DNA of 64,000 nt from Tetrapyrgos nigripes (Eukaryota > Basidiomycota > Agaricomycetes > Agaricales > Campanellaceae). Both the position numbers and the translations under genes were made by a program. The stretch spans positions 53,032-117,031 of the forward strand of contig JAACJM010000254.1 of NCBI GenBank assembly GCA_013368315.1. The letters run 5' to 3'. Positions 45,192 through 56,599 of this stretch are shown here, piece by piece (position 1 is the stretch's first letter; the number at the start of each line of letters is the position of its first letter). Under the pieces are notes generated by a model. The model saw only the letters and a program-made list of their open reading frames with translations, was not told where the DNA came from and did no database searches.

Positions 45192-46206
45192 GCGCAAATT
45201 TGAAAATGTACAAGAGAAGTCTTTTTTTTTTTCAGTTGATTAAAAAAGAGCGAGGGAGAAATGACGAAAGCTTTGACCGATGGCGCCATAAAAAACGTCG
45301 ACCAAATTTGGTCATATTTGATGAGCCTGCTTCTTCTAAGAAGTCTACATAAAACCGCAGATTCATGCAAAAACTGTCAGATTTCTGCAGATTCGTGCAT
45401 AGTCGATTTTCACTGGGGTCCAGGGCCTGTGTAAAAAGAGCTCAAACCGGCTCGTCCGTCGTGTGATTGCGGCTAATTAGAAATTTCTTTTCGGTGAGAT
45501 GTATTCACCGATTTTGGAACGACAGTTCTAGTAATTATTGGTGTTTTTTAGCTTAGTCGAGCCCGTAGCTCCTTGTTATCTCCGCCTGAGTACTCACTCG
45601 TCCTGACAGATTCCTGAGGATTATTCCCTGTAAATAGTAGGTTCAAGAGAAAAATGTACTGAAGCTGATTCAATGTGCTAAATTCAAAGCGCAGCATCCA
45701 AATGCGCTCATTAAACTCCTACGTGCTTGCGCCGCACTTAAGATGACTATCTAGTATTTACCTCGCAAAGACGTACATAGCGACACAGCCGGCGACACTT
45801 ACTTTTTTTGTAAAAGGTTATATTGATCAATGTCGTCCAGTATCTCTACCAGTATCCAACTGCATCTGCATCTGCGTAACCCCTCCACTCCTAAATAGTC
45901 TACTCTGATCGCATGTGTATGATTCATGAACCAACTGGATATGCAACAGAAAGCCGGCGCTACTTCGAAGTTTGATTTGAGGGTGGCAGTCCTCGAGCTC
46001 GGGTCATTGCTAACAGCCTTTCATGTAATAGTGGAGTCATGCTGTGTGCTGTGAAATCAAATTCTGAACCAGAGTTTTACTGATGAGGGTTTCATGGCAG
46101 CATTTGCGAGTGGATGCTCCACTCTGAATTTAAGGAATTGATATTTCTGTGTCGTCTCAAGAATATCTCTATTTTGAACCAAAAGTATCTTCAGGGGTGG
46201 AATCCC

Positions 46207-46214
46207 TATAAAAG
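46207..46214 (+). promoter_or_regulatory. TATA box of secreted-protein gene copy B
   Basis: CCCTATAAAAGC, about 85 bp before ATG 46297; conserved in the inverted copy. Confidence 0.6.
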
Positions 46215-46296
46215 CATTCCTGGATTCAACCCAGTGTTCCTCACTCAGCTTCTGCAACTCCAGTACTCCAAACTTACGTTCTGAACCACTTTAATC

Positions 46297-46694
46297 ATGC
46301 AATTCTCTGCTACCCTCATCACTCTCTTCGCTCTCGCAGTCTCTGCCTTTGCTGCCTCCACCACCAACCTTGAGCGCCGCATCACCGACCCTGGCAATCC
46401 CGCCAACTTGATCAACTGCCCTCCTGGTGGTGGTGCTGATGCTTGTAACCTTGAGCAGCCTGTAAGTGTTTCCCATAACTAATCGTGTACTTACTAAATT
46501 CTAATTAATATAGTGCAACCGCATTCGTGTCAACTATGGAAGCACTCAGCAAGGACATTTCATTTGGTCAGTCACTGTCAAATTGTCCATGCCCCCAATT
46601 CTGAATCATTTGACTTAACAGGTACAACAATGATATCAATGACATCCCAACTGGCATTGAAGTGGGAACGGAGGATTCTTGCACTGACTTCTAA
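46297..46694 (+). CDS. small secreted protein, copy B
   Basis: Exons 46297-46461, 46514-46566 and 46622-46694 encode 96 residues: signal peptide MQFSATLITLFALAVSAFAA, possible Kex2-type site LERR, then a four-cysteine mature domain (NCPPGG, DACNLEQPCNRI, EDSCTDF). Intron 2 uses a GTCAGT donor. The intact frames, splice sites and TATA box in both copies argue that they are real genes kept or recently duplicated, not relics. No named family is recognised. Confidence 0.75.
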
Positions 46695-47285
46695 GTTGTC
46701 ATTGTCGGCGCTGGGCAAGAAATCGAGTTGTAGTATTAGATTGTCCAGTGAATAATGGATTCTGATCCAAGGAGTTGTTATATTAAACTTTCCAGTGAAT
46801 GCTATGATGTCACGTCTACTTGTGGTCTCGTCCCCTGGTAGGATGCTTTGTGAGGCATGAAAGACACAGTCATGAACGACGTGGGACAATGCGTGAGTGA
46901 GAATGGACATGACCTTGTCTGTGGTCAACTTTCCAAACACCTTGGTGACCGAGAGCTTTGTCGCCAGAATATGAGCTTTGTGCTTTAGCTTCTTGACAGC
47001 AGTTCTGGATTATTGTCGTCGTCAGTTGTGCTGGACTTGGAACTTGGCATGGGCTGAGAGTATGAATGTTTTGAGGTGAAACTAGGCTTGGGTCGAGGAG
47101 GGTGGCCATGACTGGGCAATAGACATGGATAAGGGCTGTGGGCAACAGGAAAATGAGAGAGACTGGGAAGGAGGGCAGAAGAAGAAAGACGAGACTGGTT
47201 GTGCAGAGAGTTTGACTTGCAGTATGGCACCCTCTAAGATTAGCCAACCCAAGTCGCCGAGGAGTCCTTGGAAATGGATGCTCCT

Positions 47286-47648
47286 TGGAAGGAGGAGGCG
47301 AAGGGATATCAAAAGTGTAACGGTTGACCCCTATTCACACATTACCTTACTATATCTTCCTTCCTTACTCTTTTCTCTCGCGTTTCTTATCTTATCTTAC
47401 CCTGTCCCTACTCCTTGTCGTTCGAGCTATATCTCTCTGTAGTTCGTCTGTATTGGACCATATGCCTATGCTCCAAGTCTCCAATTCTCTTTTATTTTTG
47501 TTACCTACGTAACCAGTGTCGGAACTTCTGAAACGACGTCATAACATAGCGTAACCTATTATTACTCGAGTAATGGCAAGTTGCCGAAATAAGCGGATTA
47601 TTGAGATGAAGAAAATCATTATATGGGTGCCGGCTGGAGCAGTTATAA
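47286..47648. other. no gene seen
   Basis: Pyrimidine-rich flank between the inverted-repeat arm and the MITE. Confidence 0.45.
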
Positions 47649-48114
47649 TAGCCAATTTGCGTTTTCGGCTACGTGCGAAAATGGCACGTGCGTTCACGCC
47701 TAAGGCGAAAATTTGCGTTGCGCCAAACAACGCACTCAGATCCACCACGTAGCACCTTGTAACTCTCTATACTTCAACATGCATTGTACTCGACAACAGA
47801 CTGCACAAATTGCAAAGGATACCGAGCCGCTTGAGTCTCCGGAACCTGATAGTAGAGTGTCTAACCAAGCTGGGAGCTCGGGTGACGAAGGATCTGGGAC
47901 CGAGGATGAGAAAACTTCTGCTGATGAAGAGGACCTGGGTGAGGATAGCCAACCTCGAGACGTTGGTACCGGCTTAAAGACAGAGAACCACCCATCTAGT
48001 AACTGGTTACCTTGGCAAAGACTCCGCTCCGGTGTGTTGGCGCAACGCAAATTTTCGCCTTGGGCGTGAACGCACGTGCCATTTTCGCACGTAGCCGAAA
48101 ACGCAAACTGGCTA
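47649..48114. mobile_element. MITE with ~78-bp inverted ends and a captured acidic frame
   Basis: Ends 47649-47726 and 48036-48114 are inverse copies (AGCCAATTTGCGTTTTCGGC at the left) with only a few mismatches. AAT on both sides (47647-47649, 48114-48116) could be a 3-bp duplication, overlapping the end by one base. The unique centre reads MHCTRQQTAQIAKDTEPLE, GSSGDEGSGTEDEKTSADE in one open frame (from about 47779), unlike usual non-coding MITE filler. Confidence 0.8.
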
Positions 48115-48244
48115 ATACATAATGGGGAGCGCCCGGTCATCAAGGGGGGGAGCGACACTCGACAATCAAAAAGTGAATCCTTATGCTAAGCTTCGATGTT
48201 TCACACTATTGAGTATTGAATAGTGAGTAGGCAATTATGAAGGC

Positions 48245-48318
48245 CCTACACGAGAATCGAACCCTTGCGAATCCAGAACCACATTGGGACGTCATAGACA
48301 GTTAGGCCACTGACCTGT
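48245..48318 (-). ncRNA. tRNA-like Pol III promoter unit (SINE head or dead tRNA)
   Basis: On the minus strand an A box TGGCCTAACTG (48309-48299) and a B box GTTCGATTC (48262-48254) are 47 nt apart, the normal tRNA spacing. The putative acceptor arms do not pair, so it is not a working tRNA gene. A tRNA-derived SINE head is likely. Confidence 0.45.
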
Positions 48319-48527
48319 GTTAGTACAAGGGATCAAGCTTTATTTGACATGTCATTTGTGGCCCATATACTCCACACTGCCCAATCAATGTGGGCGACAT
48401 AGCGACTTTGCATTCGCAACCTCTCGAAATCTACTCTGATGGATGCCACAAGCAATGTATTTCAGACCCAGATGTATGTATGTACAATTTAAATTCAGAC
48501 AAACTGCAATGAATAGTATCAATTATA

Positions 48528-50225
48528 CTAATTTCTCCGAGTACTCCGCTTGGGGCGCGTACTACATTCCGGCTCATCAGACTCAGCTTCGAGATGAGTG
48601 CTAGAAGGAGCAGCTCTCGTAGCCCTTCCTCGCCTATGCCCAGTTCCACCTCTACGACCACGAGGTTGATTAGATGGATCAAGCGCTGTTACATCAAGAT
48701 CATTGACACCCGCGTGAACAGCATCAATGTCTGATGAACTCGGAGTGTTGGCCGGTGTGACAACGACAGAGGGAAGAGTGTTAGAGGAAGGATCAGATGA
48801 TGCATGCGGAACTTGGTGGGCAACGCTCGGAGCTGATGGTACCACGAGTTGCTGCATCAGCGCATCGAGCTCATCAATCTCGCCATCGCCAGAAGTGCTA
48901 GGATCCGTGAGAGCAAATGTAATGCCAGTGACTCCAGCAAATACTCGTCGGTTGTAGAAGTCGTATAGAGATTTGGCCCAGGATGTACCTTTCGACTCAG
49001 CCAATACAATCATCTTGCGGTACTGTTGGAAATGTTCGCGATAGGGAATGCGTGATACAGTGCCAACTTCAGAAAACTCTTTATCAGGAGAGATGATGAA
49101 GCGAAGCTTTAGAGAATTTTATGTAGTGAGTATTACTGTCCTGATTGAAATAGATAACGTGCACGTACCATGATCGCAGACAGAGCAATGCATGATGCAT
49201 TGACACCACGCACTCCCCACAGATGGCCAGCCAAATTGCCTCCGACTTTGTCATCTGGGTTCTTGATGGATGCGGGACTGAAAAGCGTAACGCGAATGAT
49301 CTGCAAAATAAGGGTTCAGTTGGATACAAATAGAATATGATCACAATACTTACACGGGGCTGGAACTCGTTGAGAAAAAGTGTATGCGGGTTGATGATTT
49401 GATCAGGGAAAAAAATGGGAGCAAGCTTCTCTTCACGAACATCCTTCTTCCCTTGTGTCCACAGACTAGTGAGATCGTCAGATTGTACACGCTTTTCCCC
49501 TGCTTTCGCAACTGAGATGTAATCAGGAAGTGAAAGTTCACGAAGGATGATAGTGGCGTGTGAACGAACACGATCCGTCGTATGGGTACGCTGGTTGTTA
49601 AGAGCTTTCTGAAACTATCAACACATAACTTATGTCAGTAAAAACAGTCTCGGAATATTAGATGGGTGACGAACCTCAGTTTTGAATGATGGTAACGTAG
49701 CTGCAAGATTTTGCAAGCATGGATCACCAAGATGGCTGTGCAACTCTGCAATCATTCCAGCCTTGTACATCGTCTGATCGGCGAATCGTTCTGGGGAGAA
49801 AGGATCAACGTGATTCGCAGGTAAAGGACACTGAAAGATTTCGGTGTTGATCCAAGGTTCATTCATCACCGCAAACTTTGCTCCAAGATGGGAAATCTGT
49901 GTAACGAAAGGGGCTACACCAGGATCGACAGGAGCTTCGCGTTTTCGGCCTTGTTTACGCTTGGATGTCTTTGCTTTGAGTACGCTGATGGCAAGCTGGA
50001 GCTGAGAGATCTTCTCACGAAGAGCCTGATTCTGCAAATGGGCTTCTTGAAGCCGCTGAAAAACTCATCAGAAATACACTTGATGCGAGAAATTATATGT
50101 AATGACGACGCACCTGGTAGACTAGAGCTGGATTACTCCCAGCAGGCGGAAACAACAATTTCCGGAAGATTACTGATCTCCTCGCCAACCTCACCAAATT
50201 CCCCAAGATCGTCACTGTCGGACAT
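48528..50225 (-). pseudogene. coiled-coil protein of a basidiomycete repeat-associated family, one frameshift
   Basis: Five exons: 50225-50114, 50055-49675, about 49614-49354, 49300-49169, 49106-48528. Exon 1 opens MSDSDDLGEFGEVGEEISNL and needs a one-base shift near 50150 to reach PPAGSNPALVYQ. The rest is open: coiled-coil LQNQALREKISQLQLAIS with basic KRKQGRKRE, then EIFQCPLPANHVDPFSPERF, AGMIAELHSHLGD, FFPDQIINPHTLFLNEFQPR, NLAGHLWGVRGVNASCIALS, SWAKSLYDFYNRRVFAGVTG, and a C-terminal RGRRGG plus RPKRSTRRN tail. I know this as a very common uncharacterised protein of mushroom genomes, usually near transposons. Likely nuclear; function unknown. Confidence 0.65.
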
Positions 50226-50477
50226 GTTACAGGTGTCGAGATGGGAGTGCAAGAGTGAGCGTAAGAGGCTGCGTTCAAAGCAGGTGTTGACTTATGTACT
50301 TATGTGTCAAAAAACTGACTCCACTCGAGTCAGCGTTTTGCATCGGAGTTCCGGATCCTATTATGTCAAAAATTGTGAAAGATTAACCTTTCCTCAAGGC
50401 AGCATCGCGTCAGACTTCTCGCATCATTTTCTTTGAACTTTCTACAAATGGTAAGTAATAAATGTTTTACATCATGA

Positions 50478-53400
50478 ATCATGATACCTCCGTAAAACCC
50501 GGGTATAGCCTCTTCATTCTAAGAAACAAATCTCCGTCGAGAACATCCATCACAAACCTATCTGCTGAACTGGAAGAATCATCAACGGCTGGAGCAAGAA
50601 TTCCTCGAACAATTGATTGTATCGGAATGAATTCTGTACTGGCCTCTTTTCTGATTTGCAGGAGACCCAGCCTTCTATCACTAGCATTCCGGTTACGTAC
50701 TACCTTGTATGGCTGGACAAGTGCAACTGGATATGCGCCGTCTCCGACCCGGCAAGTGAATAGATAAAGAAGTTGCGCAAAGACAAATTCATCTTCTGTG
50801 GCGTGGAAAAGGACGAAATCAAATCGAGGTTTTCCATAAAAGCTGGGGTTGCACTGGAGCCAATTGACCTCTGGGCGCCAGGTTTCTAGGGATTGAAAGT
50901 ATATTTTGAGATACTGATATGGCGATATCTGTTGTCGTAATATTTGACAATTTAGTAGTACTTAAATTGAGCAAGAAGTGTCACATACCAAGTCAGAGGC
51001 CTTGAATTTGATAGCCTTGTTTCCAGGAAGTGGGATACCATGAGCAGGGAGATATCTAGATAGAAACTCTCCAAGGCGAATACGGAATCTCAGAAATGAA
51101 GAATCAGTTTTGTGATGATTCTCCAGATCCTGTAATGCTATGTCCTTCTGATTGCCTCCAAGATAGAAATTCTCCTTTACTATGCCGCCCTGATCCAGCT
51201 TATCTTCTTCAGATCTATTTGAGTAATCATCAAGATCATTGAGTGTTGAGCGAATAGTGACTGAGACCATAAACTGGTGCTGGATTCGTGTAATCTGCGG
51301 CATATGGTTAAAATGGTTAGAAAATCTGCATGGTCAGATATTTACCTGATCTGCAACATTTTTAAAATTAGTCCTCTCATAATAGATCTTGCGCAAAGGA
51401 CCATGCATCTTCTCATTGATTTTTGTGCCAAAAACACGTGAGACTCCCTTCCCAAGGATGTCATCAAACCAATGGGTATGATAGTGCATTTTTGATGAAA
51501 TTCCAGGATTTCTTGGCTACCTCATCATTCTCTGATCTTGCACTCATAGGCTCATATATCTGTAGACAAATTATACAGAGCATTCAAAATAAAACTAATG
51601 AACTCACTGATATCATCTCAGAAAATGTTAGTACAGCCTTCCTGCCCTCTGAAATGGTGCTCTCTGTTTGGAGATCAAGAGAACCATACATATTTATGTT
51701 CAGGTAAGCTCTCAAACATCTCAAGAGCTGGAATGCAGCAGTGGATTGAAAAACATCATGTGCAGCATATAAAAAAATCTAGTACAAAATATCAATATTC
51801 AAGTGTTTGCAATGGATGTGCATGGAAGTCTGACCTTTGATATGTCTCTATGCTTTGAGCCATCATTGAATGAGACATTGGTGACTGCCTTGAAGTGATT
51901 CAATGTGCTCCAAGAAGGCATATTAGAGAATCTTGAGATTTGAATACAGTGAGAATAGAAAAAAAAAAGAAAAAAAAAAAGGATTAAGCTGACCTTGAAT
52001 CAATTTTGACAGCTGCAGCTCTTGCACCCTGGCCAGCTATCTCATCCAAATGCCTCTTGAACTGAGCAAATAAATGGTCATCCCAAGTACCCCCACTGCC
52101 AAAATGGAGTTCATCAAAAGAGGAAGCCATATATGGATCCATGAAGTTGACATCAAGAAACACATTCTAAAATCACAGTTACCAAAGGAATTCCACAGTA
52201 TATGATGCAACTTACAGCCACAGGCCTAAGTCCAAACTCTTTTGTGAGATTATCCTTTTCAGTGTTTGTCTTGCTAGCAAAAACTTTAGTCATGAGAAGA
52301 CGTGTTTCTTGAACATCTTGCGCTGGAAACAGCTTCGAGAGGTCTGAAAGCTCATGACTAGGCACCAGACATTTTGGACAAGGACATAATCCACCTAAGC
52401 CTTGAATCAAAGCCATAACACATCTGTAAGCATAATAAAACATCAATAAAAAAATATAACCATGTTTTTGAAGACCTACTGCTCCTCATAATCAGAAGAT
52501 AATATATATGGAATTGGGAACAAGCACCTAGTGTGATTATCACCACATTTCAAGGTGCAGCCAGTTTCTGAATGAGGAATAATAGATTCCAAAATCTTGC
52601 GGACAGAGGCATGCCATACTGCATTCTTGAAATTCACAAAGCCTGTTTTTCCAGTCTCAGCAGTGTCTTCGTCAACCTATGGATTATGATGTTAGTGGTC
52701 ACAACATATAATTTAAAATTTAGATATGCTTGCAATTGGAAGCCAGCCTACAAGTCTACCACCACCTAACCCTGTTCCATTTCGAATGTCAGATGGCAGA
52801 TTAGCACATCGTGCAATCACTGGGTAGCCCTTCTGTGTACCAAAAGACGATAGCTTATTTTTATCAGCATAAAGAATGATAAAAAATGGTTTTGCAGTTT
52901 TGGGAAGTTCATGCTGTAATAATTATCAATAACCAGGAGGTAAGATTGGGGGATATAAATTATATGTAAAGGTCTGACCTGAATGCGCCACCAGGAGTCA
53001 GCAGTCCAAGGTTCCTCAATAAATCTCTCCCACTTCTGACCATCAAACTTGGAGAGAACGCGAGCATCCCAATTGAGATATGGTGCCAATTTCTGACTTG
53101 TGGCAATTTCTTCTACCCATTCTGATAGTGGCCGAAAATGTACATCAAAGGTCTTGGGCTCCCCTTTGTACTGAACTTTGATAGGTGCCTTCTGAAACTA
53201 TTCTGATATTGAGATACTTCTGATAAATTATGCAGTTAATGTACTTACCTGCAGAGTTTTTATAGCAGCAAGATCCCATAATTTCTGCATTTCAGATGCA
53301 GATTCAATTGTAAACAAATCATCTGGATCAGGCTTATCTCGACAGCAGCTGAGGAGCTTTATAAGGTCCTCAGTGAGACTTGAGGAGAGGCCTGCATGTA

Positions 53401-54185
53401 ATGCAAATTCTGCAACCTCAAAGTCAAGTCTTGACCAAAAGGTTTTCCAGGGAGTAAAGTCAGTTGGATGCCATAGATCAGATGCTTGTCCAAATCCAAA
53501 ATCATCAAACCTCTGGATTGTCTGATCTTGCCCACTATTAGGATGAAATTCTGTCTTGATATCATCCTTGAGCACTCCTGCATGGGCTTGTTCAGGAGGC
53601 TCAAGGACTGGATCATCCAAGCTATCTACAATGATGTTGAACATAATATGGCCTTCAGATAATATATATTATGGACTCACTGAAGATAGCAGCCTGAAAG
53701 TCCTCAAACTCCCTATCTTCAAACTCCCTATCCTCGGGTTCTATTGACATCTCAGGAATTACCACTTAGATCTACTACAGTAATAGTATTGGCTTACCCC
53801 TAATGTTGCCTGTGAAACCAACTTCTTGGGTTCTCCTATGAGATATGGCAGTGTTTGCTGGCCCTAATGATCCCTAAATACTGTGGAAGTAACAGGGTTG
53901 CATAGGACATGCCTGGATTAGGGAATGCGAGATAGTCTGGGTCTGGAAAATCCGGATTTTGTTCATTATACTGATATTATATGAATAATTGATAAGCCTC
54001 TCTTACTCACCATTCATGTGCCTAGCATGATGCTTCTCTGTAGCAGCCTTATCCTGGTCTTCTCTCATGCATCCCCGCTCATGCCGGGTGACTCCCTTTG
54101 GATGAAAGAAATCAAAGCAAACAGTGCATTGCACCAGGCCATCTTCATTGACCTTGCGTTGTATTTTATTTGGTTTTGGAGGCAT
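50478..54185 (-). CDS. Plavaka (CACTA superfamily) transposase, one probable frameshift
   Basis: ATG 54185 gives MPPKPNKIQRKVNEDG, then an N-terminal Cys/His finger (CTVCFDFFHPKGVTRHERGC). Ordered family blocks follow through many small introns: DDFGFGQASDLWHPTDFTPW, TADSWWRIQ, KPFFIILYADKNKLSSFGTQ, NFKNAVWHASVRKILES, GGLCPCPKCLVPSHELSDL, VFLDVNFMDPYMASSFDELH, DDILGKGVSRVFGTKINEKM, RFRIRLGEFLSRYLP, WRPEVNWLQCNPSFYGKPRF and VMDVLDGDLFLRMKRLYPGF, ending at 50478. These match Plavaka transposases of basidiomycetes. Between SWNF and MHYHTHWFDD (51488-51504) one base must be gained or lost. Element ends were not identified. Confidence 0.85.
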
Positions 54186-54682
54186 AAGGTAGGGAATAAT
54201 CAACAAAGAGTGCGTATCTTGGCTGTATGGGTAATGATGGGAGGGACCAGGTACTTCATCGAAGAGCGAAGGCTTTTCTGTTGATCAGAGGATGATGCCA
54301 GCGATGCCCATGAGGCAATTATAACGGCGTCTATATTTGGTTCATGCCGGTGATAATGACATCATGATGCCGAACTGATTATAATGCCGAATGGAAAGTT
54401 CCGACAAGGACTCCTAGATATAAAAACGCTACCTACTCTCGCAGACACCCCAGTTCTATTTCAAATAACAGTCTCTTACACCTGTCACCTTTCGTCTGAA
54501 TCGTGTAACCGACGCATTACAAAAAGGATGGGGAGATCGACTTGAGGGACATTGTCTTCGAATAAGGTGAATAACGAGGGGAGCGCAACCTCTCAAGTTA
54601 AATTTGAGACTCCAGGTTCGCATTGCTGACCTGGAGAGGTGCACGGTAGTGAAATCCCACTTTGTGGTATTATCATAGGTTG

Positions 54683-55044
54683 CTCATATGCTAAGTAGCC
54701 CCTCAGCACGCAGTTTCCCATTTCCTTCCCTTTCTTTTTGAATTTCTTCTTATATGTCTACTTTTCAAAATATCCTAGCTCTGTGCCGTGTCTTGGACAA
54801 GTCATATTTGGCTCCTGATATTTCTAACTCCAGTGTATGTTACAGCTTTTCTTAAAACCTTTTCCTTATGATACATCCTTGTTTGTGCAGCCTTACACAT
54901 CTGCCACGGAACCCAGGGTCCGGGCACGGAAGGTATGGATACAGGTACGGTAGGTGCAGCTGCGGTAGGTACAGGTGTGGGTACAGGTGTGAGTACAGGA
55001 GTGACTACAGGATAAGGCAGACCAGATTGTTCCTCCACACCCAA
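54683..55044 (-). pseudogene. C-terminal fragment of a repeated gene (copy 2)
   Basis: Reads PVLTPVPTPVPTAAAPTVPV, then PWVPWQMCKAAQTRMYHKEK and VTYTGVRNIRSQI-stop at 54802. It is the inverse of 36430-36724, including the 3' flank to 54683. 54270-54682 upstream has no gene I can support. Confidence 0.55.
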
Positions 55045-55654
55045 ACCAGTGTCTGGGACTTGAAAGAATTAAAAAGAGTATCAAAAGTTCAGCCACACTG
55101 ACTCTTTTATTAATTTCTGGATTATTAACATCCTTGAAAATTCAGAGAAACTTTGTGAACCATGCACTATGGATGAATTCAATGTAGTTCTCATAAATTC
55201 AGCCTGATAATTTTCTTGAGACACTTGCCATCAACCATGGGATGAAGGTAATTGATACTTGACTTTGCTGTAACTTTTGAGATAGACGTGAGTTTCTTTT
55301 GTATATATTGTCATTCTTAAGAGCTGTATCAATAATTGAAGACATTTTACACCCTCAAATCATGCTCAGACACTAGGTGTGAAGATTGTAGTGAAAGTAC
55401 TGGTATTAGCACAGCCACTAACCGTGCTACCCATACCCCGCATCGGGTATGAGAAATTTGCGGACACCCCTTGGAGACACCTTGCGGACATCCATATTTT
55501 TACTGCCATGGACTTATTCCTTGTTAGAACCATTGTTTCTCTTAGTTTATGCGATAGTACAAACACTCCTACCACCTGCTATGAGTAAGAAGAATGGAGA
55601 AAATAGTTTCTTTACTTATTATGAAGCTATTAAAATGTATTATCTTGTGGAAAC

Positions 55655-56458
55655 ATGCTAAGACATGACCCCAATACCATCAGTTGTTTGATATTCGAAG
55701 TTGACAAGTGCAAATGCTGGCAGCAAGCATCTCAAAACACTTGAGATGTGTGAGAAACATTTTGAGTGTCTTCAGTGTTGCAATTTCACAGAGAGATTGA
55801 CTCATGAGAGTGTTGGAATCTTCTCTTGGTATCCTTTAGAGAGATTATCCATGGAAACAAATCGAAAAAAATTTGTGGCTGTGCTTATCCCACTTTTTTG
55901 AAGATGTTTACACTCTGCGAACGGCCCTCAAATGCATCAGTCTTGTAACTGACACTCCTAAGGTGCATTCTTAGGTGTCCACAAGGTGTCCACAAGGTGT
56001 CTGCAAGTGCACAGCAAAATTACAATGAGTACAAATTATCTTGAAGGTATTACAATGTCTTATCTTTAGAAACATGCTAAGACATGACCCTAATACCATC
56101 AATTGTTTGATATTTAAAGTTGACAAGTCCAAATGTTAAAATTATAATGAGTACAAATTATCTTGAACTTATTACAATGTATATCTTCCAGAAACATGCT
56201 AAGACATGACCATAATACCACCAATCATTTAATATCCAAAGTTGACAAGTGCAAATGCTGGCAGCAAGCCTCAATGCACTTGAGATGCATGAGAAAAATT
56301 TTGAGTGACTTCAGCATTGCAATTTCACAATGAGATTGAGGGTGTGGAAATCTTCTCTTGGTGTCCTGTAGAGAGATTATCTGGAAACATATCAAAAAAA
56401 ATTTTGTGGCTGTACCCATCCCACTTTTTTTGAAGATGTTTACACTCTGTGGACAGCA
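55655..56458 (+). repeat. direct repeats of ~265 bp plus a partial third copy
   Basis: 55655-55925 and 56195-56458 share AAGACATGACC, GTTGACAAGTGCAAATGCTG, TTGCAATTTCACA and TTTTTTGAAGATGTTTACAC. A truncated copy starts at 56087. Around them, 55050-56600 has no recognised gene. Confidence 0.75.
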
Positions 56459-56599
56459 GATACAAGACCTTGAAAGTGTCTCTGAGGTAAGATATACATT
56501 TGGTATAGGAGATACAGAATCATACAGTATTTACAATCCTATCTGCAGGGTGTCCGCAACCCTGCAAGGTCTCCGCAAATTTACCTATACCACCCCCAC

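Larger units (their letters stand above)
45441..47285 (-). repeat. right arm of the large inverted repeat
   Basis: Inverse of 36735-38556. Carries the second secreted-protein gene on the plus strand. Just inside it (45360-45440) lie a few CTGCAGATT and GGGCCTGTGTAAAAAG units matching the loop array near 43480, linking this arm to the 2-kb foldback. Confidence 0.9.

Noticed and set aside
48245..48318. Functional tRNA gene
   Set aside because: Box spacing fits but positions 1-7 and 66-72 do not pair, so it is listed only as tRNA-like.
49888..50436. 182-residue plus-strand frame
   Set aside because: Antisense shadow of the coiled-coil gene at 48528-50225.
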